DNA of 64,000 nucleotides from Singulisphaera acidiphila DSM 18658 (GCF_000242455.2 NC_019892.1:5528744-5592743), one strand, 5' to 3'; shown: positions 53,698 through 62,060, numbered from the stretch's first letter. The notes: a model not told the origin generated them from the sequence alone. Translations and numbers: made by a program.

Positions 53698-54027
53698 ATG
53701 CATGAGCTTGGAATTGCGCAGGAGATCGTCACGATGATCTGCGAGCGTTCGGGCGGAGCGCGCGTCCGTCGCGTCGTCCTGGAGATCGGCAAGCTCTCGG
53801 CGGTCTTGCCCGACGCCGTGCGGTTCTGTTTCGACCTCTGCGTCGAAGGCACCGTCGTGGAAGGGGCGAGCCTGGTCATTCTCGAGCCTCCCGGCCTGGC
53901 CCGGTGCCGCGAATGCGGGGGTGAGGTTGGTCTCGATCGCCCGTTCGGCCGTTGCGAATGCGGCAATACCGACCTCGAGTGGCTCTCGGGCGAGGAACTG
54001 AAAATCAAGGAATTCGAGGTGATTTGA
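53698..54027 (+). CDS. hypA: Hydrogenase nickel-insertion protein HypA
   Basis: The protein has 109 residues. It starts MHELGIAQEIV, giving the Met-His-Glu nickel site. The structural zinc site is CRECGG...CECGN (residues ~69-88). HypA takes Ni(II) with HypB and loads it into the large subunit. The start lies 9 bp after the small membrane gene, and its stop shares one base with the start of hypB. Confidence 0.96.
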   Translation: MHELGIAQEIVTMICERSGGARVRRVVLEIGKLSAVLPDAVRFCFDLCVEGTVVEGASLVILEPPGLARCRECGGEVGLDRPFGRCECGNTDLEWLSGEELKIKEFEVI

Positions 54028-54923
54028 TGTGCACCACCTGCGGATGCTCCGACAGTTCAAAACCGAGGCTCACCAACCTGGAAACTGGGACGACGATTGC
54101 GCTCGACGAGCCTCCGGGGCATGACCATAGCCATCCCCATACGCACGATCACGGCCATCCCCACGAACACGCGCATTCTCACAGCCACACTCATTCTCAT
54201 CCCCATTCCGAGCCGCTCGGCACGACGATTTCGCTGGAAGCGGCCGTTCTCGCCAAGAACGACCGGTTGGCGGAGCGGAATCGCGGGTGGCTTGCCGGAC
54301 GCTCGATTCTGGCTCTGAACCTGGTCAGCTCACCGGGGGCGGGCAAGACGACCTTGCTCGAGCGAACGATTCGTGACCTGGGGGATGAGCTGCTGCTTTC
54401 GGTCATTGAAGGGGACCAGGAGACCCTGAACGATGCCGAGCGGATCCGGGCGACCGGCTGCCGCGTGGTCCAGATCAACACCGGCACGGGCTGCCACCTC
54501 GACGCCGCCATGCTGGCCCGAGGTCTCGACCAGCTCGACCCGCCGCCCCGCTCGGTCGTCCTGATCGAGAACGTCGGCAACCTCGTCTGCCCGGCGCTTT
54601 TCGACCTCGGCGAGCGGGCCAAAGTCGTCATCGCCTCCGTTACCGAAGGGGACGACAAGCCGCTCAAGTACCCTCACATGTTCAGGGCCAGCGCCTTGGT
54701 GGTTCTCAACAAGATCGATTTACTCCCGTATGTTCCCTTTGACGAAGCCCGCTTTCTCGATCACGTCCGCCAGGTCAATCCCGCCCTCCGCGTGCTACGT
54801 GTCTCGGCGACGACGGGCGCTGGTCTTCCCGATTGGTATCAGTGGCTCCGTGCGCAGGCTGCCCCTGGCTTGGAAGTTTCGGATCACGTCCACGAATCAG
54901 TAGATTCTCGGAGAAAGGTGTGA
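54027..54923 (+). CDS. hypB: Hydrogenase nickel-incorporation GTPase HypB
   Basis: The protein has 298 residues, starting in the TGATG overlap with hypA. The N-terminus MCTTCGCSD is the high-affinity CxxCGC nickel motif. A ~30-residue histidine-rich region follows (HDHSHPHTHDHGHPHEHAHS and more), for nickel storage. The GTPase domain has NLVSSPGAGKTTLLE (P loop), EGDQETLNDAERI, TGTGCHLDA, IENVGNLVCPA and NKIDLLPY. It is the last gene of the locus; the following gene is 164 bp away. Confidence 0.97.
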   Translation: MCTTCGCSDSSKPRLTNLETGTTIALDEPPGHDHSHPHTHDHGHPHEHAHSHSHTHSHPHSEPLGTTISLEAAVLAKNDRLAERNRGWLAGRSILALNLVSSPGAGKTTLLERTIRDLGDELLLSVIEGDQETLNDAERIRATGCRVVQINTGTGCHLDAAMLARGLDQLDPPPRSVVLIENVGNLVCPALFDLGERAKVVIASVTEGDDKPLKYPHMFRASALVVLNKIDLLPYVPFDEARFLDHVRQVNPALRVLRVSATTGAGLPDWYQWLRAQAAPGLEVSDHVHESVDSRRKV

Positions 54924-55087
54924 GGATTCTGTTGGATCTCAGCGGGGAACCCGATTGGGGACTCCTCTGGCGAAGTGGATCGCTCATTCGGTAGCCTATC
55001 GCGTTGGTCGAGGACGCAGGAGCACGCATTTGGGTCGAGGCTCCGTCGAAATCATGCGGTCCTCGTCGCGTGTGGAGCCCGCTCTTC

Positions 55088-56026
55088 ATGGCAGCGATCC
55101 TCATCCCGGTCCCGGCCGGTTTTCGGTTTATTCCCACAGTTCTCAGTCATGGCTGGTATCAACTTCCTCCGTTTTCCTACGATCACGAGAGCCAGGTCCT
55201 GGCGCGGGTCCACCAGTTCCGTGACGGCGGGGTGGCCCGGCTTCGGATTGGCCAGGGGGAGAAGGAGAGTTCCGTCGAGGTGGCCGTCGAGGGGAGGGGG
55301 CGACTCACACGCGAGCGCCGTGAGGAGGTCGTGCGGGTGGTCGGTACCTGCCTGAACTTGACCCGGGACCTGTCTCCGTTCTATCGCTCGACCCGACGTC
55401 GGCCGGAATACCGCTGGGTCGAGACGATGGGGGCAGGGCGGATGCTCGTGTCTCCCACCGTCTGGGAGGACATGGCGAAGACCCTGCTCACCACGAACAC
55501 AAGCTGGGGGGCGACGATCCAGATGTGCCGCCGCCTGGCGACTCTCGGCGAGCCGCTCGGCGAGGGAGAGCACAGCTTCCCGACTCCCGAGCGGGTCGCC
55601 AGCCTGAGCGTCGACGCTCTGAACGACCACGTGCGCGCCGGCTACCGCAGCGCCTACCTGAGCCAACTCGCTCGGGCGATCGCCGAGGAAGGGTTGGACC
55701 TCGAGTCGTGGCGCGAGCCGGGAACCCCCAGTGACGACCTCTTTCGCCGGATCAGGGGCCTGAAAGGGTTCGGCGAATACGCCGCCGGAAGCATGTGCCG
55801 GCTGCTCGGGACGTTCGACCGCCTCGGGCTCGACTCGAGCTGCCGCGCCTCGTTTCGCGAGCGGAACGGAGGCGAACTGGCCAGTGATAAGCAGATCGCC
55901 CTCTACTACGAGCCGTTCGGCGAGTGGTGTGGGCTCGCCTTGTGGATGGACGTCATGAAACCCCACCTGGCGGAATATGCGGGAGCCATCGCTCGTCGCC
56001 AAGGGGAAAACTCTATTCACAGGTGA
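55088..56026 (+). CDS. HhH-GPD DNA glycosylase (AlkA/OGG-like)
   Basis: The protein has 312 residues from ATG 55088 (GGAG upstream); the frame opens 28 codons earlier. The C-terminal half is a helix-hairpin-helix glycosylase fold: TSWGATIQMCRRLATLGEPL, then GYRSAYLSQLARAIAEEGLD. The HhH motif is RRIRGLKGFGEYAAGSMCRL, and the Asp of RLGLDSSCR stands where the catalytic residue lies. The N-terminal half resembles the AlkA-type beta domain (GWYQLPPFSYDHESQVLARV). It would remove damaged bases; the lesion type is unclear. No lysine at the OGG1/EndoIII position is evident, so a monofunctional enzyme is likelier. Confidence 0.8.
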   Translation: MAAILIPVPAGFRFIPTVLSHGWYQLPPFSYDHESQVLARVHQFRDGGVARLRIGQGEKESSVEVAVEGRGRLTRERREEVVRVVGTCLNLTRDLSPFYRSTRRRPEYRWVETMGAGRMLVSPTVWEDMAKTLLTTNTSWGATIQMCRRLATLGEPLGEGEHSFPTPERVASLSVDALNDHVRAGYRSAYLSQLARAIAEEGLDLESWREPGTPSDDLFRRIRGLKGFGEYAAGSMCRLLGTFDRLGLDSSCRASFRERNGGELASDKQIALYYEPFGEWCGLALWMDVMKPHLAEYAGAIARRQGENSIHR

Positions 56027-56366
56027 GTGATTGATCGATCGAAACACGTCCCTGTGCGAACGATTCCTGGCGAGGAGAAAGAATTCGCAAAAGGAGCGCG
56101 AACTTCTCAGGGGCGGATGCCGTCTTCTCTCGGCAAGGACGAAGAATTGACGCGGGCCAAGGTGGTCTGCGAGCACGACCGAAGCAAACGCATAACATAA
56201 CGAAGGTTGGGTGGGCGATGCGGGCATTCTGTAATCTATCACGAGCACAAGCGGACCGTGCCGGTTCAGACCGCTTCGCCGGTGCTCCGACGGATCGATG
56301 TGCCTGCTGCCTGAGCGAAAACTTTCGCACCTGACGCCCGACCGCAGACCTTTTTTATGGTCTCCC

Positions 56367-56396
56367 GCGGCCCGGCGTCACGCGACGCCGGGCCGC
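56367..56396. terminator. Strong GC hairpin (possible terminator)
   Basis: GCGGCCCGGCGT and ACGCCGGGCCGC form a 12-bp perfect stem with a 6-nt loop. It lies between the glycosylase gene and the tRNA cluster. No U tract follows, so it may act as a Rho-independent terminator only weakly, or be another dispersed palindrome. Confidence 0.4.
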
Positions 56397-56528
56397 TTCG
56401 CGTTGCAGCCTCGTGCTCCCTCTTCCCTGGGATCGCGGGTGCCCCGCCCGCATTCTGATTCTGTCACTATGACCTTCAATATTGGTATGAGCGAGTGTTC
56501 TCTTTGATAATGAGGAATCCTATGTTTT

Positions 56529-56599
56529 GTGCTCATGAGGTAGGGGCCGCCTACCGCTTTGCCAAGGCGGAAGCGCGGGTTCAAATCCCGCTGAGCACT
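56529..56599 (+). tRNA. tRNA-Gly (GCC)
   Basis: A 7-bp acceptor stem (GTGCTCA with TGAGCAC) and D arm AGGT/GCCT are present. The anticodon stem CCGCT/GGCGG has loop TTGCCAA, giving anticodon GCC. The T arm is GCGGG-TTCAAAT-CCCGC and the discriminator is T. The CCA end is not encoded. It is the first of five tRNA-type genes within 570 bp on the same strand. Confidence 0.93.
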
Positions 56600-56602
56600 C
56601 TT

Positions 56603-56673
56603 TCGGGGATCGGCTAACGGTAGGCCACCGGGTTTTGATCCCGGCGATGGAGGTTCAAGTCCTCCTCCCCGAT
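56603..56673 (+). tRNA. tRNA-Gln (TTG)
   Basis: The acceptor TCGGGGA pairs with TCCCCGA and the D arm is GGCT/GGCC. The anticodon stem CCGGG/CCCGG has loop TTTTGAT (anticodon TTG). The T arm is GGAGG-TTCAAGT-CCTCC. It lies 3 bp after tRNA-Gly, so the two are probably co-transcribed. Confidence 0.93.
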
Positions 56674-56742
56674 TCGATGCGTCGGCCACAATGGCCAGAT
56701 CCGTCGTCGAAATTTTCTAAAATGCAGCCATGCTGATGAATT

Positions 56743-56813
56743 GTCCTCGGGGTGTGAGGGAGGCACGCGACTCTGCGAAGGTCGAGGGCCAGGTTCGACT
56801 CCTGGCGAGGGCA
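56743..56813 (+). tRNA. tRNA-Arg (GCG)
   Basis: The acceptor GTCCTCG pairs with CGAGGGC (one G-U) and the D arm is GTGT/GCAC. The anticodon stem CGACT/GGTCG has loop CTGCGAA (anticodon GCG, codons CGC/CGU). The T arm is CCAGG-TTCGACT-CCTGG and the discriminator is A. Most bacteria read these codons with ACG modified to inosine, so an unmodified GCG species is less common. Confidence 0.88.
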
Positions 56814-56847
56814 TTCCTTTTCCGTCGGATCCCATCCAATCCCTGAA

Positions 56848-56918
56848 GACGCTGGAGCCAGATGGCCAGGCGACCGGTTGCAACCCGGTTGAAGTGGGTT
56901 CGACTCCCACCGGCGTCT
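56848..56918 (+). tRNA. tRNA-Cys (GCA)
   Basis: The acceptor GACGCTG pairs with CGGCGTC and the D stem has three pairs. The anticodon stem ACCGG/CCGGT has loop TTGCAAC (anticodon GCA). The T arm is GTGGG-TTCGACT-CCCAC and the discriminator T is a cysteine identity element. Confidence 0.92.
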
Positions 56919-57027
56919 CTTTGTAAGCAAGCGACTGGTCCCGTCAGGCCCGCGGCGCGTCCGCCTTGTCATTAACGATTGGAAAGGGCGTGTTCCGTGC
57001 AGGGAATCGAAACCGGGGCGAGACCAG

Positions 57028-57099
57028 GTCGTGGTAGCTCAGCGGTAGAGCACCAGGCTACAAACCTGGAGGTAACGGGTTCGACTCCCGTCCACAACA
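57028..57099 (+). tRNA. tRNA-like gene with anticodon ACA (would read UGU, Cys)
   Basis: The D arm GCTC/GAGC, anticodon stem CCAGG/CCTGG with loop CTACAAA and T arm ACGGG-TTCGACT-CCCGT are all perfect. The acceptor GTCGTGG pairs with CCACAAC except for a C-A mismatch at 3:70. The loop places ACA at positions 34-36; A34 is rare in bacterial tRNAs outside Arg-ACG. The discriminator is A, unlike the cysteine T. It may be an unusual tRNA, a decaying copy, or a tRNA with another identity. A normal tRNA-Cys lies 110 bp upstream. Confidence 0.65.
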
Positions 57100-57557
57100 C
57101 GCTACGATCGGTCCTAACCGGCCGACCGTTGCCGGGATGCTAAGAACATCTCGACCACCATTCAGCCCGAGGGGGATGGGCGACCGAACCGGTCGGCCTT
57201 CGTCGTGACCGAAACATCGTCGAAAGAGGATGCGTAAGTCCAGGCGAGGGCAACGCATGCCAACGCCCTGCAGCACGCAGATTCCGCCGCCTTTGGCCGA
57301 CGGAAAAAGGAGGCCGACGCGGGGCCCTGTCATCGTGGGTTTGCCCCCACGATGCCAGGCGTCCCCGAGGAAGCCCCCCTGAAACCATCGGCCGGAGCGG
57401 CTCAAGCGAGGCTCCGCGTCTTACTGCGTGACCACCGGTTGTTCCGTCCCCTGACGGCTTTTTATCCACTTTACTCTTTTATGAATTCGTTTTTTATCAT
57501 GAAACAGCCACGAGGTAGGCCTGCCGGGTGTTGTGCCGGAGGCGGGGAGGTATCGTA
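57100..57557. other. 458-base gap after the tRNA cluster
   Basis: No gene was recognised. Minus-strand frames here run antisense through the last tRNA and are rejected. The end carries the GGGGAGG ribosome site of the slipin gene. Confidence 0.4.
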
Positions 57558-58664
57558 ATGTTCTTCTGCAAGTCGATTAAAATTCATAGCTTTGAGATGG
57601 GCCTCTTCTTCCGCGCGGGCGAGTTCCGCGGGTTGCTCGACCCTGGTACGCACTGGTACTTTGACCCGCTCGATCGGGTCAACGTCGAGGTCGTCTCCCG
57701 GCGCCTGCCGTTCCTCCAGCACGAGAAGCTCGACCTGATCGTCAAGTCGGGCGATCTGAAGGGGCACGCCCAGGTCTTCGACCTGGAGGATGGTCAGCGT
57801 GCCCTGGTCTGGATTGACGGTCGGTTCTCGCGGATCTTCGCGCCCGGCCAGTACGCCTACTGGACCGATCAGCGGGCGGTCCGCGTCGAGGTGGTCGATG
57901 TGCGTCGGCCGCGGTTCGAGCACGAGGAGTTGAAGGTCATCGCCCGCACTCCGTCGGCCCGCGAGCAACTGGATATGGGCGCTGTGAACCGGGGCTGCGT
58001 CGGTGTGCTGTTTCTCGACGGCCGGTTCAGCGAGATCCTCGAGCCTGGCCCGTGGGCTTTCTGGAAGGGGGTGGCGGACGTTCGCGTGGTGGAAGTCGAC
58101 CTTCGCGAGGTCACGCTGGACGTGACGGGTCAGGAGATCATGAGCGCTGACAAGGTGACGCTGCGGCTGAACGCCGTGGCCACCTATCATGTGATTGACC
58201 CTCGCCAGGCGGTCTGCGCGACGGACGACTACAAGCAGGCTCTCTACCGAGAGGCCCAGCTTGTGCTCCGAGCGGTTGTGGGAGCCCGCGAGCTCGATTC
58301 CCTGCTGGTCGACAAGGAAGCCGTGGCCAGTGAGGCCGCCGCGCTCCTGGCGCCTCGGGCCGAAGGGCTCGGGCTTCGGGTCTCGGCGCTCGGCATCCGC
58401 GATCTGATCCTCCCGGGCGACATGAAGAACCTCATGAACAAGGTGACCGAGGCGAAGAAGGCCGCTGAGGCCAACCTCATCACCCGTCGCGAGGAAACGG
58501 CCGCGCTCCGCAGCCAGGCCAACTCGGCGAAGCTCCTGGTCGATAACCCAATGCTCATGCGACTGCGCGAGCTCGAGGTCCTCGAGAAGGTTGTCGCCAC
58601 CGGCAAGCTTAGCGTCATTCTCGGCGAAAAGGGCCTCGCCGACCGTGTGGTGAACCTCATCTGA
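57558..58664 (+). CDS. Slipin / SPFH-domain protein
   Basis: The protein has 368 residues from ATG 57558 with GGGGAGG 7 nt upstream. The core is a band-7 domain: EVVSRRLPFLQHEKLDLIVK, DLREVTLDVTGQEIMSADKV, TLRLNAVATYHVIDPRQAVC, LREAQLV-like LYREAQLVLRAVVGARELDS and LGLRVSALGIRDLILPGDMK. It ends in a helical oligomerisation part (KKAAEANLITRREETAALRS). The usual N-terminal membrane hairpin is not obvious here; instead ~100 residues of a repeated strand pattern (ALVWIDGRFSRIFAPGQYAY and VGVLFLDGRFSEILEPGPWA) precede it. Slipins scaffold membrane domains; no NfeD partner is next to it. Confidence 0.88.
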   Translation: MFFCKSIKIHSFEMGLFFRAGEFRGLLDPGTHWYFDPLDRVNVEVVSRRLPFLQHEKLDLIVKSGDLKGHAQVFDLEDGQRALVWIDGRFSRIFAPGQYAYWTDQRAVRVEVVDVRRPRFEHEELKVIARTPSAREQLDMGAVNRGCVGVLFLDGRFSEILEPGPWAFWKGVADVRVVEVDLREVTLDVTGQEIMSADKVTLRLNAVATYHVIDPRQAVCATDDYKQALYREAQLVLRAVVGARELDSLLVDKEAVASEAAALLAPRAEGLGLRVSALGIRDLILPGDMKNLMNKVTEAKKAAEANLITRREETAALRSQANSAKLLVDNPMLMRLRELEVLEKVVATGKLSVILGEKGLADRVVNLI

Positions 58665-58764
58665 CGTGGAATTCACGTGTCCCCATGTAGGGCGGTTCGT
58701 CCGGGCTCAATTCCCAAAGAAAAGAGTCGCGGGCGGGCCGCCCTTTGTCGTTGGCCGAACTCAA

Positions 58765-59991
58765 TCAAGCCGTGGGGTCCTCGTGCTCCAGGGCGGATTC
58801 CTCGTCGGCCCAGATTGCGAACGGGTCCTCGAGCTTGGCCCAGGCGGATTCGCCGGTGGCGACTTCGTAGTCGGTCAGCACGCAGGCGCCGAGGCGTGCT
58901 CTGAGCTGGTCCTGGTCGAGCTCGCTGCCGATGAAGACGAGTTCCTGGAGGCGGTCGCCGAACCGGTCGTCCCAGTCGTCGAGGGCGGCCTGGCACTCAT
59001 CGAGGTCCTCCGGCCACTCGGATTTCGGCACGGCGGCGAGCCAGCGGCCGATCGGCTCGATTCGGCAGGCGCCACCGGCCAGCGAATACCCGGCGACGAA
59101 GTCGGGTCTCGAGGCGATCCAGAATTGGCCTTTGCCGCGGAGCAGGCCGGGGAACCCTTCGTCGAGGAAGTCGTGGAATCGGCGCGGGTGGAACGGCCGG
59201 CGGTCGCGGAAGACGAGGCTCGTGATTCCGTACTCGTCGGTCTCGGGGACGTGTTCGCCGCGCAGCTCCTTGAGCCAGCCCGGCGCCTGCGCGGCCCGCG
59301 CGAAGTCGAACCGGCCGGTGTCGAGCACGTTCGCCAGCGGGACCTGGCCGAAGGCGGCCCGCACGATCTCGGCCTCCGGGTTGAGGCGTCGGAGAAGAGC
59401 CTCGAGCTGTTCCAGTTCGGCCTGCGAGACGCGGTCGACCTTGTTGACCACGATCACGTCGGCAAACTCGACCTGATCCACGAGGAGGTCGACGACTGTG
59501 CGGTCATCGTCTTCGCCGAGGGCGAGGCCGCGTTCGGTCAACTCCTCCGAGGCAAGGTAGTCGGCGAGGAAGCTCGCGGCGTCGACGACGGTGACCATCG
59601 TGTCCAGCCGAGCCAGGTCCGACAGCGATCGCCCTTCGTCGTCTTCGAAGGAGAAGGTCTCGGCGACGGGGAGCGGCTCGGAGATACCGGTGGATTCGAT
59701 GAGGAGGTAGTCAAACCGTCCTTCGCGGGCGAGCCGGCCCACCTCGACGAGCAGGTCCTCACGGAGGGTGCAGCAGATGCAGCCGTTTGTCATCTCGACG
59801 AGCTTCTCTTCGACGCGGTTCAAGGCATTGCCGTCGCGGATGAGCCGGGCGTCGACGTTGACCTCGCTCATGTCGTTGACGATGACCGCGACCTTGCGGC
59901 CCTCGCGGTTGTTCAAGACGTGGTTGAGAACCGTCGTCTTGCCGGCGCCGAGAAATCCGGACAGAACGGTTACCGGCAGTTTCTCGCTCAT
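58765..59991 (-). CDS. COG0523 metallochaperone GTPase (ZigA/CobW family)
   Basis: The protein has 408 residues. The G domain has the P loop SGFLGAGKTT (11-20), GCICC (70-74, the metal-binding CxCC), ESTGISEPLPVAETF, TVVDAASF and VVNKVDRV. The C-terminal CobW_C domain begins around RRPFHPRRFHDFLDEGFPGL. Members deliver zinc, cobalt or another metal; ZigA members act under zinc limitation. The start lies 37 nt downstream of the stop of a cysteine-poor L33 gene on the same strand, a pairing seen in Zur regulons, so zinc is the likeliest metal. No Zur box was recognised. Confidence 0.9.
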   Translation of the reverse strand: MSEKLPVTVLSGFLGAGKTTVLNHVLNNREGRKVAVIVNDMSEVNVDARLIRDGNALNRVEEKLVEMTNGCICCTLREDLLVEVGRLAREGRFDYLLIESTGISEPLPVAETFSFEDDEGRSLSDLARLDTMVTVVDAASFLADYLASEELTERGLALGEDDDRTVVDLLVDQVEFADVIVVNKVDRVSQAELEQLEALLRRLNPEAEIVRAAFGQVPLANVLDTGRFDFARAAQAPGWLKELRGEHVPETDEYGITSLVFRDRRPFHPRRFHDFLDEGFPGLLRGKGQFWIASRPDFVAGYSLAGGACRIEPIGRWLAAVPKSEWPEDLDECQAALDDWDDRFGDRLQELVFIGSELDQDQLRARLGACVLTDYEVATGESAWAKLEDPFAIWADEESALEHEDPTA

Positions 59992-60028
59992 CTTTGTGAT
60001 TCCCTGTTACTAAAGGCAATCGATCTAT

Positions 60029-60205
60029 TTATTTTCGCTTGATCCTGTGAATCGTGTGCTTACGGAGTCTGCGGCAATACTTTCGGAGTCCTTCTTTCAT
60101 GGACTCGGGGAGCCCACCGCGGGTATTGATCTGGATGCGATAGTTCAGCTCATTGGTCTCGGTGCACTGAAGCCAGACGTATTCGCGGCCCTGAGATTTG
60201 GCCAT
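60029..60205 (-). CDS. rpmG: Ribosomal protein bL33, cysteine-poor form
   Basis: The protein has 58 residues: MAKSQGREYVWLQCTETNEL, a middle NTRGGLPESMKEGL and the end KYCRRLRKHTIHRIKRK. This is a full-length bL33. Zinc-binding copies have two CxxC pairs; here only single cysteines remain (Cys14, Cys44), so it is the zinc-independent C- type. GAAGGG lies 8 nt upstream of the ATG. It lies directly upstream of the COG0523 GTPase gene in the same direction, probably as an operon used when zinc is scarce. Whether it is the only L33 in the genome cannot be seen. Confidence 0.9.
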   Translation of the reverse strand: MAKSQGREYVWLQCTETNELNYRIQINTRGGLPESMKEGLRKYCRRLRKHTIHRIKRK

Positions 60206-60305
60206 GATTTTTCCCTTCTCGCACAGTTCGGCTGTCGCAGCCTGTACTCACCATGTGCCGGCGAGGCCCAGCGCGTTCCGCCAATCCCCCCTTTGGTTCT
60301 CAATT

Positions 60306-60400
60306 CCCTGGGATCGCGGGCGACCCACCCGCAATTTCATTTTATTGAATTGAATCAATAAGTTTATTGAAGAGCGGGCGGGTCGCCCGCGGTCCCAGGG
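60306..60400. repeat. Dispersed inverted repeat (CGCGGGCGACCC type)
   Basis: The arms 60306-60332 (CCCTGGGATCGCGGGCGACC...) and 60374-60400 are complementary with two mismatches in 27, around an AT-rich 41-nt loop. A related single copy occurs near 56430-56455. Such CCTGGGACCGCGGGC repeats are, from memory, scattered through many bacterial genomes. It fills most of the 229-base gap between the L33 and permease genes and may end both transcripts. Confidence 0.7.
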
Positions 60401-60434
60401 GTGTGTGGATTGTCGAAATGCTGACTTGCTTGAA

Positions 60435-62060
60435 TTAAATGTCTTGATCGAAGGCTTGGCGGCACGCCTGCTGTGCCTTGCCCACGTGATCGAGAAGGGT
60501 TCGGGCCTCCTCGATCCGCCCTTCTTCGAGAAACCCTCGGAGGGCCGCAATCGCGTCGAGCAGGTCGTCTTTGCGGGTCCGTGCGGCGACGGTGAGCACG
60601 CCGCGACGGAGGATCAGGCTGGGGCCGAGCTTCTGGACCAGGGCTTCCCAACGCTCCAGCCAAACCAGGCTTTCTCTCGCGTCGCCATGTCGGACGGTGT
60701 ATTGCACCTCCGTGTGAACCGGCACCATCTCGTCGAAGAGGACTGCCGGTGCGGGGTAAAAGGCCAGGACCAGGGCGACGACACCGGGAATCGCGGCGAT
60801 CAGGCCCAGCGCGGCGGTCAGGCGAGGGGACAGCGAGCGCTCCCAGACCCGCGTCTCCGAATGGGGCCGCGGTGGCGCCTCCCGCGCTTCTTCCGACCAA
60901 CGTGCCAGCCTCAGTCGTACGCGAGGCTGGCGAGCGATCAGACCGGCGGCTGCGAGGAGCCCGAGAGGTGCGAGGGCCGGAAGATAGGCCTCGCCGTTCT
61001 TCGCCCCGATGGCCCATGCCGTGGAGGCCGCCTGGAACAGGCCAGGGTCCCCGAAATTCGCCCGCCCCAGTTCATCAAACGCATGAGTATGAAAAGAGGC
61101 TCCTCTGGGTAATGCCGTTTTGGTGCGATCCAATCCCCAGCCGGCGAGTCCATAGATTCCGAGCCCGACCACCATGACGGCGGCTACTGCGCCGGGCTTC
61201 AGTTTCAGCCCGCATTGCAGCCAGGTCAGGACGGCCAGGTTGAAACCGGCCCCGAAGGCGATCAGGAGGAAGGCCACCTGGTTGGTCCCTCCATCGCGGA
61301 CGAGGACCCCGGCCTGACGCATCGCTCCCAGCGGGGTCTCGCACGCGAGGGTTCCGACGGCGGCCGTGATGAGGCCGGCGCTCGGCCGCGAGGGGGATGC
61401 GGCCATCTCAAGCCAGCCGGGGGGGAGGAACGCTCCCAGTAACCCGGCTCCCGTGGCCGCCAGCGCCAGGTCGCGGAGCGAAGGGCCGGAGAGTTCGGCG
61501 GCGATGTCGGACACGACCCGGACCAACCGCGCTGTCGCGGTGCCGGGCAGGCGTTCGACGTCCTCCTCACCCGGTGCCCGAGTGCCCGGTTCCAGGCGAT
61601 TGACGAGATGGCCGGCGACGATCGACCAAACCAGCAAGGCCGCGACGCACACCGCCATGGTCTGCACGCTCATGAGCGACATCCCGAGCACCAGCGAGAG
61701 CGGATCGACAACCGCCGCCGTGAGCAAGAACGCGAGGACCGTCCCACGGGGGACCTTCATCGCGTGGAGGCGGCGGGCGACCGGCAGTGCCCCCAGCGCA
61801 CCGAGCGGCAGGAGGAACCCGAAGGCCGAGGCCCGGATCAGGCCGGCACGTGAGCGCCTCCCCAGCCGACGCTGAATCGCTTCGGCTCCGACGACTCCAC
61901 GGAGCAGGCCCGCGAGGACCACACCGCACAAGAGGTAGGGGCCGCTCGCGATCACGGTCTGGACGAGCCGGACGCCCGCCCCCGCAAGGGTCGACCCCGG
62001 GCTCAGGTTGAGTGTCACCAGCCCATCGCCGTGGGCTAATAAAATTAGGGAAATGCTCAT
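60435..62060 (-). CDS. COG0701-type membrane permease (SO_0444/ArsP-like)
   Basis: The protein has 541 residues with AGGAAGG before the ATG. About ten membrane segments form two homologous halves typical of COG0701 permeases. The first half has ASGPYLLCGVVLAGLLRGVV, GFLLPLGALGALPVARRLHA and GTVLAFLLTAAVVDPLSLVL; the second includes ITAAVGTLACETPLGAMRQA and VAFLLIAFGAGFNLAVLTWL. The last ~110 residues after the final segment are soluble and helical. Characterised relatives export organoarsenicals; the substrate here is unknown. It overlaps the metal-binding lipoprotein gene by 4 nt, so a metal or metalloid export role is inferred. Confidence 0.83.
   Translation of the reverse strand: MSISLILLAHGDGLVTLNLSPGSTLAGAGVRLVQTVIASGPYLLCGVVLAGLLRGVVGAEAIQRRLGRRSRAGLIRASAFGFLLPLGALGALPVARRLHAMKVPRGTVLAFLLTAAVVDPLSLVLGMSLMSVQTMAVCVAALLVWSIVAGHLVNRLEPGTRAPGEEDVERLPGTATARLVRVVSDIAAELSGPSLRDLALAATGAGLLGAFLPPGWLEMAASPSRPSAGLITAAVGTLACETPLGAMRQAGVLVRDGGTNQVAFLLIAFGAGFNLAVLTWLQCGLKLKPGAVAAVMVVGLGIYGLAGWGLDRTKTALPRGASFHTHAFDELGRANFGDPGLFQAASTAWAIGAKNGEAYLPALAPLGLLAAAGLIARQPRVRLRLARWSEEAREAPPRPHSETRVWERSLSPRLTAALGLIAAIPGVVALVLAFYPAPAVLFDEMVPVHTEVQYTVRHGDARESLVWLERWEALVQKLGPSLILRRGVLTVAARTRKDDLLDAIAALRGFLEEGRIEEARTLLDHVGKAQQACRQAFDQDI

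Noticed and set aside
56614..57405. Minus-strand frames encoding GVEPTSTGLQPV- and GRESNPLPPGL-like peptides
   Set aside because: These are antisense translations of the tRNA genes at 56603-57099, a well-known source of false proteins.
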